From positions 1 to 63,827 of the forward strand of contig CAMCUB010000018.1 of the NCBI GenBank assembly GCA_945878845.1: a stretch of 63,827 bases of DNA, read 5' to 3'. Made by a program: the position numbers and the translations under genes. The stretch comes from Erythrobacter sanguineus (GTDB taxonomy: Bacteria > Pseudomonadota > Alphaproteobacteria > Sphingomonadales > Sphingomonadaceae). Below, one piece after another: positions 51,210 to 61,576 of this stretch. Numbering within the stretch: position 1 is the stretch's first letter; each line of letters starts with the position of its first letter. The notes below the pieces were generated by a model. That model was not told where the DNA came from. It made no database searches and saw nothing but the letters and a program-made list of their open reading frames with translations.

Positions 51210-52817
51210 ATGACCGCCCCCACCCTCACCACCAAACTCGACCGCGAGAGCCCCGAAGCCAAGGCCCGCTTCGCGCATAACCACGCGCTTGCCCAGCAAC
51301 TGCGCGCCGCCGTGGCCGAGGCCGCGCTGGGCGGGCCGGAGAAGCATCGCGAGCGGCATGTCAGCAGGGGCAAGCTCCTGCCACGGGAACGTGTGGAGCG
51401 GTTGCTCGATCCGGGTTCGCCCTTCCTTGAGGTGGGCCAGCTAGCGGCCAACGGGATGTACGAGGGCGACGTCAACGGCGCCTCAATCATCACCGGGGTG
51501 GGGCGCGTCTCGGGGCGGCAGTGCATGATCGTGTGCAATGACGCGACCGTGAAGGGCGGCACTTACTACCCGATGACGGTCAAGAAGCACCTGCGCGCGC
51601 AGGAAATCGCGCAGGAGAACCGCCTGCCGTGCATCTACCTCGTCGACAGCGGCGGGGCGAACCTGCCGCATCAGGCCGAGGTGTTTCCGGATCGCGACCA
51701 CTTCGGGCGGATCTTCTTCAATCAGGCGAACATGAGCGCAGCTGGCATCCCGCAGATTGCCTGCGTGATGGGGAGTTGCACCGCGGGCGGCGCATATGTG
51801 CCCGCCATGTCGGACGAGAGCGTGATCGTCCGCAATCAGGGCACGATCTTCCTCGCGGGGCCGCCGCTGGTAAAGGCAGCCACCGGCGAGGAGATCACCG
51901 CCGAAGACCTCGGCGGCGGTGACTTGCACGCCAAGAAGTCGGGCGTGGTCGATCACCTCGCCGAGAATGACGAGCACGCGCTCACCATCGTGCGCGATAT
52001 CGTCTCGCACCTTGGCGCGAACACCGGCGCGGCGAAGGACGTCGCCCTGAAGGACCCGCGCCCGCCGAAATTCGATGCCGAAGACCTCTACGCCCTGATC
52101 CCCGAGGACGTGCGCGCGCCCTATGACGTCAAGGAAGTGATCGCGCGGCTGGTCGACGGCAGCGAGTTCCACGAGTTCAAGGCGCATTACGGCAGCACGC
52201 TGGTCTGCGGATTCGCCCATATCTGGGGGATGCCGGTCGCGATCCTCGCCAATAACGGCGTGCTGTTCTCCGAGAGCGCTCAGAAGGGCGCGCATTTCAT
52301 CGAGCTTGCCTGCCAGCGCCGCATCCCGCTGCTGTTCCTCCAGAATATCAGCGGCTTCATGGTCGGCGGGAAATACGAGGCGGAAGGGATCGCCAAGCAC
52401 GGCGCAAAGCTCGTCACCGCCGTCGCCACCGCCACCGTGCCCAAGGTGACCGTGGTGATCGGCGGTAGCTTTGGCGCGGGGAACTACGGCATGTGCGGCC
52501 GCGCCTACTCGCCCCGCTTCCTGTTCACCTGGCCCAATGCGCGCATCTCGGTGATGGGCGGGGAGCAGGCGGCCTCCGTGCTCGCCACCGTCCACCGCGA
52601 CGCCGACAGCTGGACGCCCGAACAGGCAGAGGCGTTCAAGGCCCCGATCCGCCAGAAATACGAGGACGAAGGCAACCCCTACTACGCCACCGCCCGCCTG
52701 TGGGACGACGGGGTGGTCGACCCGGTACAGACCCGTGATGTGTTGGGGCTTGCGCTGGCGGCGTGTCTAGAAGCGCCGATTGCGGAGCGCCCGGCGTTTG
52801 GCGTGTTCCGGATGTAG
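51210..52817 (+). CDS. mccB: methylcrotonyl-CoA carboxylase beta (carboxyltransferase) subunit
   Basis: A 535-residue biotin-dependent acyl-CoA carboxyltransferase. Start at the ATG at 51210 behind AGGAGAG. Two crotonase-like domains: the N-half has [55 protein letters not shown] and [16 protein letters not shown]; the C-half has [27 protein letters not shown] and [41 protein letters not shown]. The PHQAEVFPD and [12 protein letters not shown] motifs are those of methylcrotonyl- rather than propionyl-CoA carboxylase. With ivd it covers two steps of leucine catabolism. The biotin-carrying alpha subunit (mccA) is not in the window. Confidence 0.95.
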   Translation: MTAPTLTTKLDRESPEAKARFAHNHALAQQLRAAVAEAALGGPEKHRERHVSRGKLLPRERVERLLDPGSPFLEVGQLAANGMYEGDVNGASIITGVGRVSGRQCMIVCNDATVKGGTYYPMTVKKHLRAQEIAQENRLPCIYLVDSGGANLPHQAEVFPDRDHFGRIFFNQANMSAAGIPQIACVMGSCTAGGAYVPAMSDESVIVRNQGTIFLAGPPLVKAATGEEITAEDLGGGDLHAKKSGVVDHLAENDEHALTIVRDIVSHLGANTGAAKDVALKDPRPPKFDAEDLYALIPEDVRAPYDVKEVIARLVDGSEFHEFKAHYGSTLVCGFAHIWGMPVAILANNGVLFSESAQKGAHFIELACQRRIPLLFLQNISGFMVGGKYEAEGIAKHGAKLVTAVATATVPKVTVVIGGSFGAGNYGMCGRAYSPRFLFTWPNARISVMGGEQAASVLATVHRDADSWTPEQAEAFKAPIRQKYEDEGNPYYATARLWDDGVVDPVQTRDVLGLALAACLEAPIAERPAFGVFRM

Positions 52818-52828
52818 GGGAGGCCTGC

Positions 52829-53068
52829 TTGATCGATATTGTCTTTGTGCCGGCGCTGGTGGCAATCTTGCTGCACAAGGAAAGGGAGAAGGGCGCGCCC
52901 CTTACCGAGGCCGAGGTGATCGCAATCCGCGATTCCAGCGCGGCCATCGCCATGACCCGCGAGCAGCACCTGAAAATGATTGCGGCACGGGGCTATATGG
53001 ATATCGACCCGGAAAATGCGTGGGAGGCATGGCAGGAAGCCCGCAAGGAGTTCGAGGGTCAGGAGTAA
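52829..53068 (+). CDS. small conserved protein downstream of mccB
   Basis: A 79-residue protein starting at a TTG at 52829, five bases after GGGGAGG. It begins with a hydrophobic stretch (IDIVFVPALVAILLHKERE), then a helical domain ending DPENAWEAWQEARKEFEGQE, with KGAPLTEAEVIAIRDSSAAIAMTREQHLKM in the middle. Twelve bases after the mccB stop, so in the same transcript. I do not recognise a family; by position it may be a regulator or accessory of the carboxylase. The intergenic stretch to 53177 shows a TATATAACCC A/T-rich patch. Confidence 0.6.
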   Translation: MIDIVFVPALVAILLHKEREKGAPLTEAEVIAIRDSSAAIAMTREQHLKMIAARGYMDIDPENAWEAWQEARKEFEGQE

Positions 53069-53177
53069 GCCCCCCCTCGCCTTCTGCAACCGCGCCGTCT
53101 GAAACCCTCCTCCGCCCCCTTGCGTATATAACCCAAGTTAAGCCACAAGGGCTCAGCCTTTGGGAGGGGCACACCGC

Positions 53178-53819
53178 TTGCACACACCGATCAACCCTGC
53201 GCCCGTGCGCGCGCCCACGCTGCTTTCGCGCATCGTGCGCCGGATCATCCTTGCGTTCTGGTATGTTCAGGGCTGGAAGGTCGTCGACCCGCTGCCCAAG
53301 CACCTCAAGAAATATGTGCTGGCGGGCGCGCCGCATACCTCCAACTGGGACTTCGTGTTCTTCACCGGCGCGACGCATGAAGAAGGCGTGCAGCCCAACT
53401 TCATGGGCAAGCACACGCTGTTCAAGGGGGTGATGAAGAACTTCATGCTCGACATGGGCGGCATCCCGGTCGACCGCCGCAGCCGCCTCAACGCCACCGA
53501 GCAGGTCGCCGCCGAATTCGCCGCGCGCGACGAGCTCGCGCTCGTCATCGCCTGCGAGGGGACGCGCAAGTCGGATGGCAAGTGGAAGTCGGGCTTCTAC
53601 CACATCGCCCGCGCGGCGAATGTGCCGATCGTCCCCGCTTTTGCCGATCATGGCACCCGCATCGTCAGCTTCGGCCCGCCGATGATCCCGACCGGCAATT
53701 ACGGCGAGGACCTGCTCAGGCTGGCCGAGTGGTTCCGCTCCAAGCTCCCCGATTACGATCGCTTCAAGGTGCTCGAACAACAGGCGCGCGACATCATTGC
53801 GGGCAAGAACGATGTTTGA
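53178..53819 (+). CDS. lysophospholipid acyltransferase (PlsC family)
   Basis: About 213 residues. I choose the TTG at 53178 because GGGAGGGG lies eight bases before it; another TTG at 53160 precedes that site and is less likely. One N-terminal amphipathic/hydrophobic segment (IVRRIILAFWYVQGW). The acyltransferase motifs are HTSNWDFVFF (HX4D), GGIPVDRRSRLNATEQ, VIACEGTRK (EGTR) and VPIVPAFADHG. It transfers an acyl group to a lysophospholipid or similar acceptor at the inner membrane. It overlaps the DUF1295 gene by 8 bases. Confidence 0.88.
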   Translation: MHTPINPAPVRAPTLLSRIVRRIILAFWYVQGWKVVDPLPKHLKKYVLAGAPHTSNWDFVFFTGATHEEGVQPNFMGKHTLFKGVMKNFMLDMGGIPVDRRSRLNATEQVAAEFAARDELALVIACEGTRKSDGKWKSGFYHIARAANVPIVPAFADHGTRIVSFGPPMIPTGNYGEDLLRLAEWFRSKLPDYDRFKVLEQQARDIIAGKNDV

Positions 53820-54609
53820 ATTGCTGGCGGTGAATGCCGCGATCCTGCTGGCGCTGGTGCTGATCCAGTGGGCGATTTCGGTGAAGATCAATGATGTGTC
53901 CTTCATCGACGCCTTCTGGGGCGCGGGCATGGGCATCCTTGCGCTCGCCAGTTGGCTGCATGTGCGCGGCGGCCCCGGCGATCTGGCGACGCTGATCTTC
54001 GCGATGACCGCGCTGTGGGGCTTCCGGCTCGGCGGCTACCTGTTCCTGCGCTGGCGCAAGGAGGGCGAGGACAAGCGCTACAAGATGATCCTCAGGAAGG
54101 CGCGCGAACAGGGCCAGTTCGCCCGCGCGGCCTTGACGCAGGTGTGGCTGATGCAGGCGGTGCTGCTGTTCGCGGTGTCGAGCCCGGCGCAGGTCGGCAT
54201 TCTGGCGAGCGGCGCGCCCGCGCCGATCCCGCCGCTGGCATGGGCCGGTTTCGCGCTGTGGTGCGTCGGCGTGTTCTTCGAATGGGTCGGCGACTGGCAG
54301 CTCACCCGCTTCAAGGCCGATCCGGCGAACCACGGCAAGGTGCTCGACACCGGCTTGTGGCGCTATACCCGCCACCCCAATTATTTCGGTGACTTCGCCG
54401 CGTGGTGGGGGATCTGGCTCGCCTGCGCTGCGGCAGGGTGGCAATATGCGGCGGCGACGGTGATCGGCCCGCTGTTCCTCAGCTTCACGCTCACCAAGTG
54501 GTCGGGCGTGACGCTGCTGGAGAAGGGCCTCGATAAGTCCAAGGGCGACAAATACGCCGATTACAAGCGCCGCACCTCGGCCTTCTTCCCGCTCCCGCCC
54601 AAGCCGTAA
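53812..54609 (+). CDS. DUF1295 (steroid 5-alpha-reductase-like) membrane protein
   Basis: About 265 residues from the ATG at 53812 inside the end of the acyltransferase gene. Six to seven hydrophobic helices, and the signature TGLWRYTRHPNYFGDFAAWWGIWLA near residue 180 with the His-Pro-Asn-Tyr-Phe-Gly motif of the steroid-reductase/ICMT superfamily. N-terminal AVNAAILLALVLIQWAISVKINDVSFIDAFWG is typical of DUF1295. Such proteins may be NADPH-dependent reductases of lipid double bonds; the substrate is unknown. Coupling with PlsC suggests lipid metabolism. Confidence 0.88.
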   Translation: MFELLAVNAAILLALVLIQWAISVKINDVSFIDAFWGAGMGILALASWLHVRGGPGDLATLIFAMTALWGFRLGGYLFLRWRKEGEDKRYKMILRKAREQGQFARAALTQVWLMQAVLLFAVSSPAQVGILASGAPAPIPPLAWAGFALWCVGVFFEWVGDWQLTRFKADPANHGKVLDTGLWRYTRHPNYFGDFAAWWGIWLACAAAGWQYAAATVIGPLFLSFTLTKWSGVTLLEKGLDKSKGDKYADYKRRTSAFFPLPPKP

Positions 54610-54735
54610 ACCGCGGTCGGGGCGCAAGCAGCCCCCGCCATTCTCGTGCTGCGTCGCACAAAAATCGACGAGCGACCCTTTTGCCTTGCCCAAAGCTCGC
54701 CTATGCTGCCTCTCGCGCGAGGAGGCGTGAGCGAC

Positions 54736-55374
54736 ATGTCATTGACCCAGACCGCCCGGGATGCCGAGCGCGAGCGGATCGCGCGCCATGTGCTCGATCT
54801 CGTCAAGGAACGCGGTGCGGAGGTGCCTTGGACCGTCGCGATGGCCGAAAGCGGGCTGACGCGGGCGCGGTTCGAAGCGCTGTTCGCCGATTATGACGAC
54901 ATGTTCGACGCCGTGGCGCAGACATGGCTCGCCCCGCAGCTGGCGGTGATGGAGGAGGTGCTCGCCACCACCCTGCCGCCGCAGCGCAAGATGTACGAAT
55001 TCTTCCGCCGCCGCTTCGCGATCTCGCAGGAACGCTTCCGCGCTGATCCGCAGTTTTTCAGCATATTGTGCGAAATGGGTGCCGCCAATTTCGAGCGGGT
55101 GCGCAGCTATGTCGACCTCGCCGACCACTACCTGTGCGAGCTGATCGCCGAGGCGCAGGCCGAAGGGCACTTCGCCGGGCTGGAGATCGACGAGGCGCTG
55201 TCGATGATCAACCAGATGGTCACGGTCTACACCATGCCCGACGCGCTGATCTATCTGGGCGACAAGCTGTCCGAGAAGAAGCTGGCGCGGATCATCGACA
55301 CGATGTTCATCGGCCTGTCGGGTGAGGCGGGGGCGGATGCCTCGGGCGTGAATGCGCTGAAAGTAGCTTCCTGA
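54736..55374 (+). CDS. TetR-family transcriptional regulator
   Basis: A 212-residue regulator from the ATG at 54736. The N-terminal helix-turn-helix is recognisable (RIARHVLDLVKERGAEVPWTVAMAESGLTRARFEALFADYDDMFDAVAQTWL), though the turn is less canonical than usual. The C-terminal ligand-binding part is all helical with YEFFRRRFAISQERFRADPQFFSILCEMGA. It is 126 bases downstream of the DUF1295 gene; it may control that pair, but the operator is not evident. It ends convergent with the SnoaL-like gene. Confidence 0.8.
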   Translation: MSLTQTARDAERERIARHVLDLVKERGAEVPWTVAMAESGLTRARFEALFADYDDMFDAVAQTWLAPQLAVMEEVLATTLPPQRKMYEFFRRRFAISQERFRADPQFFSILCEMGAANFERVRSYVDLADHYLCELIAEAQAEGHFAGLEIDEALSMINQMVTVYTMPDALIYLGDKLSEKKLARIIDTMFIGLSGEAGADASGVNALKVAS

Positions 55375-55485
55375 GGGCATTTGCCTCGGGAAAATCGGCG
55401 CTTTCCTACTCCACGCGTGGGTGACAGGATCTCCCCATGAATCGCGCGATTCCTCCCCTTTTCCGGCCCTTTAAGGGGCGTCGCG

Positions 55486-55534
55486 GGGCGGGAGACATTT
55501 TCGCCTTTATACTGTGTCTCATGTGTCTCCAACA
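55486..55534 (-). repeat. dispersed GGAGACACATGAGACAC repeat, copy 2
   Basis: Reverse complement of the element at 10041-10089. The 21-base core at 55514-55534 is identical, then AAAGGCGAAAA and TCTCCCGCC blocks follow in the same order. The core contains the stop codon (TGA at 55521-55519) of the SnoaL-like gene, whose last residues are read from it (VGDT). Confidence 0.8.
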
Positions 55535-56037
55535 GCGGCCCACCACGTCGCCGCCGGATCGGCTGGCCCACGCGCGCCGCGGCGCTGGAGGCCGTCGAAC
55601 AGCCCTCCTGCCAGCGCCATGGTGGCTGGCACGGTGCGGTTCCAGTCCATCACGTAGAGCCGCTCGGCGATCAGCCAGCGGCCCTCGCGCCGCGCGAGCG
55701 TGTCGAGGTAGCGGCCGCCGACTGTCAGCTCGATCTCGCCTTCGGGGGTGGGGATGAGGTGCAGCGCGACGCAGTTGGTCTCGGCCCGCGCGGTCTCGCC
55801 GGTGATGCGGATCACGGTGTTGGAGATGTTGTGCTGGGTCAGCCGCATGGTGCCGAGCCCCGCCATCAGCCCGGGGATGACCTCGGCAATGGGCTTCGCG
55901 CCGTCGCCATAGTCGATCAGCGCGTCGGCGGTGAAGGCGGCGGCGAGCTGCGCAGGATCGCAGCGGTCGATGCCGCGGCAGTAGAGCGCAAGGGTCTCGG
56001 CAATGGCGAGCCGGTCGGCGAGTTCGGTCAGGTCCAT
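55519..56037 (-). CDS. SnoaL-like (NTF2-fold) protein
   Basis: A 172-residue alpha+beta-barrel protein of the SnoaL_4 type: MDLTELADRLAIAETLALYCRGIDRCDPAQLAAAFTADALIDYGDG at the start, a central ISNTVIRITGETARAETNCVALHL, and GGRYLDTLARREGRWLIAERLYVMDWN near the end. Such proteins act as isomerases, hydratases or dehydratases on small lipophilic substrates; no activity can be assigned. The C-terminal tail after WNRTVP is variable and its last residues are encoded by the dispersed repeat, which also supplies the stop. Confidence 0.85.
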   Translation of the reverse strand: MDLTELADRLAIAETLALYCRGIDRCDPAQLAAAFTADALIDYGDGAKPIAEVIPGLMAGLGTMRLTQHNISNTVIRITGETARAETNCVALHLIPTPEGEIELTVGGRYLDTLARREGRWLIAERLYVMDWNRTVPATMALAGGLFDGLQRRGARGPADPAATWWAAVGDT

Positions 56038-56097
56038 GCGCGGCAGGCTACCGCGATGCGGGCGGCGGCGGGACTGCCGAAAGCGTCAGCCGCGCCC

Positions 56098-56883
56098 TCA
56101 GTTTCGGGGGTCGCGCTTGAACTGGAGCACGTTGGCGGGGAGCTTGCGCGGCGGCGGGCGGCGGCGCTTGTCGTCGAGCGCGTAGCGCAAGGAGAAGAAG
56201 AACATCGCGGCAGAGGTAAGCAGGATCACGCCCGCCCAGAACCAGTAGGGCAGCAGCAGCACCGCGGCGATCGCGCCGGTGTCGGACAGCTGCGCCTGCC
56301 CCTCGATCACGATCTGCTCGGTGAGGAAGTAGCGCCATGCGCCGAACACGCTCCACGCGGCGGTCAGGCCCAGGAACTGGAGCGTGAAGCGCTGGAACCC
56401 GCCCGAGGCACGCCATGCGACGAGGCCGAGCACGGCGGCGGCGACTGGCAGCGCCCACCATCCGGTGGTCGAGCGCACCCAGATGATGGTGCTGGCAAGG
56501 ATCGCGGCGACCATCGCCCACAGCACCGGGCGCCACGCGCGCGGGTGGGCGCTGGCGACGATCAGTCCGGCGCCTACCACACTTGGGCCGAGCGGCCCGC
56601 CGATCGAGATCGCCGCCTGCACCAGCCGCGTCGCGTTGCCGCTGATCAGGTATTCGGCATAGCCCGAGCCATTGGGGAGCAGCACCAGCCGCTCGAACGA
56701 CTGCCCCAGCACGGCGGCGGTGAGGCCGTGGCCCATCTCGTGGAACCACGTCGTCAGGATCAGGAAGGGATAGGCGAGGTAAGCGCCGAAGGGCAGCACC
56801 GGCAGCAGCGAGACCACGAAGCCGGCCAGCATCAGCCGGCCGATCGCCTCGCCCTTGGAGCCGGGGGTGACAAGCGAGGACAT
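56098..56883 (-). CDS. M50B-like membrane zinc metalloprotease
   Basis: A 261-residue multi-pass protein. The motif TTWFHEMGHGLTAAVLG within the second hydrophobic segment is HExxH, the zinc site of site-2-type proteases, and GNATRLVQAAISIGGPLGPSVVGAG is the loop that follows in the M50B branch. About seven helices. The short cytosolic tail is basic (DDKRRRPPPRKL). A second metal-binding NPDG-like motif is not obvious, so it belongs to the compact M50B-like group. Substrates unknown. Ten bases follow the AI-2E-type permease gene upstream. Confidence 0.82.
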   Translation of the reverse strand: MSSLVTPGSKGEAIGRLMLAGFVVSLLPVLPFGAYLAYPFLILTTWFHEMGHGLTAAVLGQSFERLVLLPNGSGYAEYLISGNATRLVQAAISIGGPLGPSVVGAGLIVASAHPRAWRPVLWAMVAAILASTIIWVRSTTGWWALPVAAAVLGLVAWRASGGFQRFTLQFLGLTAAWSVFGAWRYFLTEQIVIEGQAQLSDTGAIAAVLLLPYWFWAGVILLTSAAMFFFSLRYALDDKRRRPPPRKLPANVLQFKRDPRN

Positions 56884-56892
56884 GCGCGCGCG

Positions 56893-58035
56893 TCAGCCCG
56901 CCGCCGCGTCAGGCGAGTGGCCCGTCGCGTCGACGTGGATGCCGCCATCATCGTGCATCGCGGCCTCCTCGTCCTCCTCGCGCTGTTCGCGCAGGATCGA
57001 CCAGCTGGCGAGGAACAGCCCTGCCACCAGCGGCCCGAGCACGATGCCGGAGAAGCCGACCAGGCTGATGCCGCCCAGCGTGGTGATGAGGACGATCCAG
57101 TCGGGAATGCCGGTGTCGCGGCCGACCAGTATGGGTCGCAGCACGTTGTCGGCCGAGGAGATGATGAAGAAGCCGACCAGCAGCACGAAGATCCCCTGCC
57201 AGGTCGCGCCGGAGATCAGCAGGTACAGCCCCGCCGGCAGCCACACCGCGCCCGCGCCGATCACCGGCACCAGCGCGAAGATCGTCATCAGCACGCCGAA
57301 CAGCAGCGCCGAGGGCACGCCCGCGATCACCAGCGTGATCCAGCCCAGCGCGCCCTGCACCAGCGCGACGATGCCGGTGCCCTTGATGGTGGCGCGGACG
57401 ATCCCGAGGAAACGCTCGGCCAGCCGGTCGGCGATTGCGCGCTCGACCGGCACGGCGCACAGCACGGTGCGCCCGATCCGCTCGCCATCGCGCAGCAGGA
57501 AGAACATCACATACAGCGCCACGCTGAACGACAGGAAGAAACTGAGCGCGCCGCTACCGATGGATACCGCCTGGCCGGCGATCATCCCGGCGCTTTCGGT
57601 GAGCAGTTCCTGCAAGCGGGTCTGGACCATGCCGATGTCGGCCCAGCCGCTGCGGTCGACCGCGTCGCGCGCGAAGCCGGGGAGCGAAGTGTAGACCGTA
57701 TCGAACAACGCCGCGAGGTCGATCGGCTGCCGCTGGAGCGTCGTCACCAGCACGATCGCCTGCTCGATCACCATGCTCGCGATCCATGCGGCGGGGATGA
57801 GGACGACGATGAAGATGATGAGCAGGCTCAGCCCCGCGGCCGGATTGCGCCGCCCGCGTAGGCGTCTGAGGACATAGCGATAGAGCGGCTGGAACATGAT
57901 CGCCGCCAGCGCCGCCCACAGCAGCGGTTGGGCGAAGGGCCAGACGATCACGGTCATCAGCAGGCTGACCACCGCAAGGATGATCAGGAAGCTGGCTTGC
58001 TGCAGGTCCTCGGTGCGGTTGGGGTGGGCGGCCAT
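56893..58035 (-). CDS. AI-2E family transporter
   Basis: About 380 residues from the ATG at 58035 (MAAHPNRTED). Eight hydrophobic helices with the family layout: two N-terminal pairs (SFLIILAVVSLLMTVIVWPFAQPLLWAAL), a long cytosolic loop (residues ~110-190), then GVLMTIFALVPVIGAGAVWLPAGLYLL and the conserved DNVLRPILVGRDTGIPDWIVLITTLGGISLVGFSGIVLGP. The C-terminus is charged. Family members export various solutes or ions; the quorum-signal name is historic. It lies 16 bases downstream of gyrB. Confidence 0.9.
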   Translation of the reverse strand: MAAHPNRTEDLQQASFLIILAVVSLLMTVIVWPFAQPLLWAALAAIMFQPLYRYVLRRLRGRRNPAAGLSLLIIFIVVLIPAAWIASMVIEQAIVLVTTLQRQPIDLAALFDTVYTSLPGFARDAVDRSGWADIGMVQTRLQELLTESAGMIAGQAVSIGSGALSFFLSFSVALYVMFFLLRDGERIGRTVLCAVPVERAIADRLAERFLGIVRATIKGTGIVALVQGALGWITLVIAGVPSALLFGVLMTIFALVPVIGAGAVWLPAGLYLLISGATWQGIFVLLVGFFIISSADNVLRPILVGRDTGIPDWIVLITTLGGISLVGFSGIVLGPLVAGLFLASWSILREQREEDEEAAMHDDGGIHVDATGHSPDAAAG

Positions 58036-58051
58036 GGGGTCTTTCGGCGGG

Positions 58052-60622
<2,571 letters not shown>

Positions 60623-60712
60623 TCATATAGGCATGGCGGACGCGAAACCCAACTGCGGGAGGCCCGTAGGCCCTGCTTTTCCACGAGTGTTCGGAAGGTT
60701 TCGACGGACGGT

Positions 60713-61480
60713 TCAAAACGCCGGGCGGAAATGGACCTTGCCCTGCCAGATCGTGCCGTCGAACATCGACATCATGCCGTCACGGCTGAAGGCATCGAAC
60801 TGGGTTTCGTGGCACCCGGCAGCCGCCGTCGCCGCCTTGAGATCGGCGGGGGTATAGGCAATCGTCTCGGTCAGCAGCGCCGGGTCGGTGGTCGCCCAGT
60901 TCGACATCTGCGGCAGCGGCGGGAGGGTGCCGTTCGGGATGCCGACATGGAGCAGCCGCGCGCGGATATCGGGATCGAGCGATTGCAGGGCTTGCGCGGT
61001 CAGCGCGCTCACCATGCGGTGGTCGGCGTGGCCATAGCCCCCGTCCGGCCCCCAGGTCAGCACCAGACCGGGCATGAGCGCGAGATATTCGTCCGTGAAC
61101 CGTTCGAGGAAGGCGTTGGCGGGCGAATCCGGGGCCTGCGGGGTGTTGGCGAGGGTGCCGTCGCCCACCCCCTCGATGAAGCGCGGATTGGCCCCCAGCG
61201 CCTCGGCCGAGCAGACCGCCTCGCCGCGCCGCACCTTGCCCAGCGCCGCGCCCTTGGCGAGCGAGGTGACCCCCGGCCCCTGATCGCCGATGGTGGCGAA
61301 CAGGATCGTCACCTCGCGCCCCTGCCGCGCCAGCGCGGCGATGGCGGGGGCCATGAACAGCTCGTCATCGGGATGGGCGACCACGACCAGCACGTTTTGC
61401 GCCTCGGCCGGCCCCTGCGCTTGCGCGGGGGTAAGAGCGAATGCGGCGAGCGCGGCTGCGGCAGTGGTGGTGCGGATCAT
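60713..61480 (-). CDS. PIG-L (LmbE-like) deacetylase, exported
   Basis: A 255-residue zinc deacetylase-fold protein. A signal peptide (AAAALAAFALTPAQA) marks it as exported. The metal site is VVVAHPDDELFMAP and TWGPDGGYGHADHRMVSALT, the family AHPDDE and HxDH motifs. Relatives remove acetyl groups from N-acetylglucosaminyl compounds; the exported form may act on envelope sugars. Monocistronic, and divergent from the acyl-CoA synthetase. Confidence 0.9.
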   Translation of the reverse strand: MIRTTTAAAALAAFALTPAQAQGPAEAQNVLVVVAHPDDELFMAPAIAALARQGREVTILFATIGDQGPGVTSLAKGAALGKVRRGEAVCSAEALGANPRFIEGVGDGTLANTPQAPDSPANAFLERFTDEYLALMPGLVLTWGPDGGYGHADHRMVSALTAQALQSLDPDIRARLLHVGIPNGTLPPLPQMSNWATTDPALLTETIAYTPADLKAATAAAGCHETQFDAFSRDGMMSMFDGTIWQGKVHFRPAF

Positions 61481-61576
61481 GGCGTTTCTCTCTCCCTTGC
61501 GGCGCTTCCTGCCACTTGTGCGGGGCGCGGCGCAATTGCTTTGCGCGAAGCCCCGCCCCGATTATGCATAGCCGCC

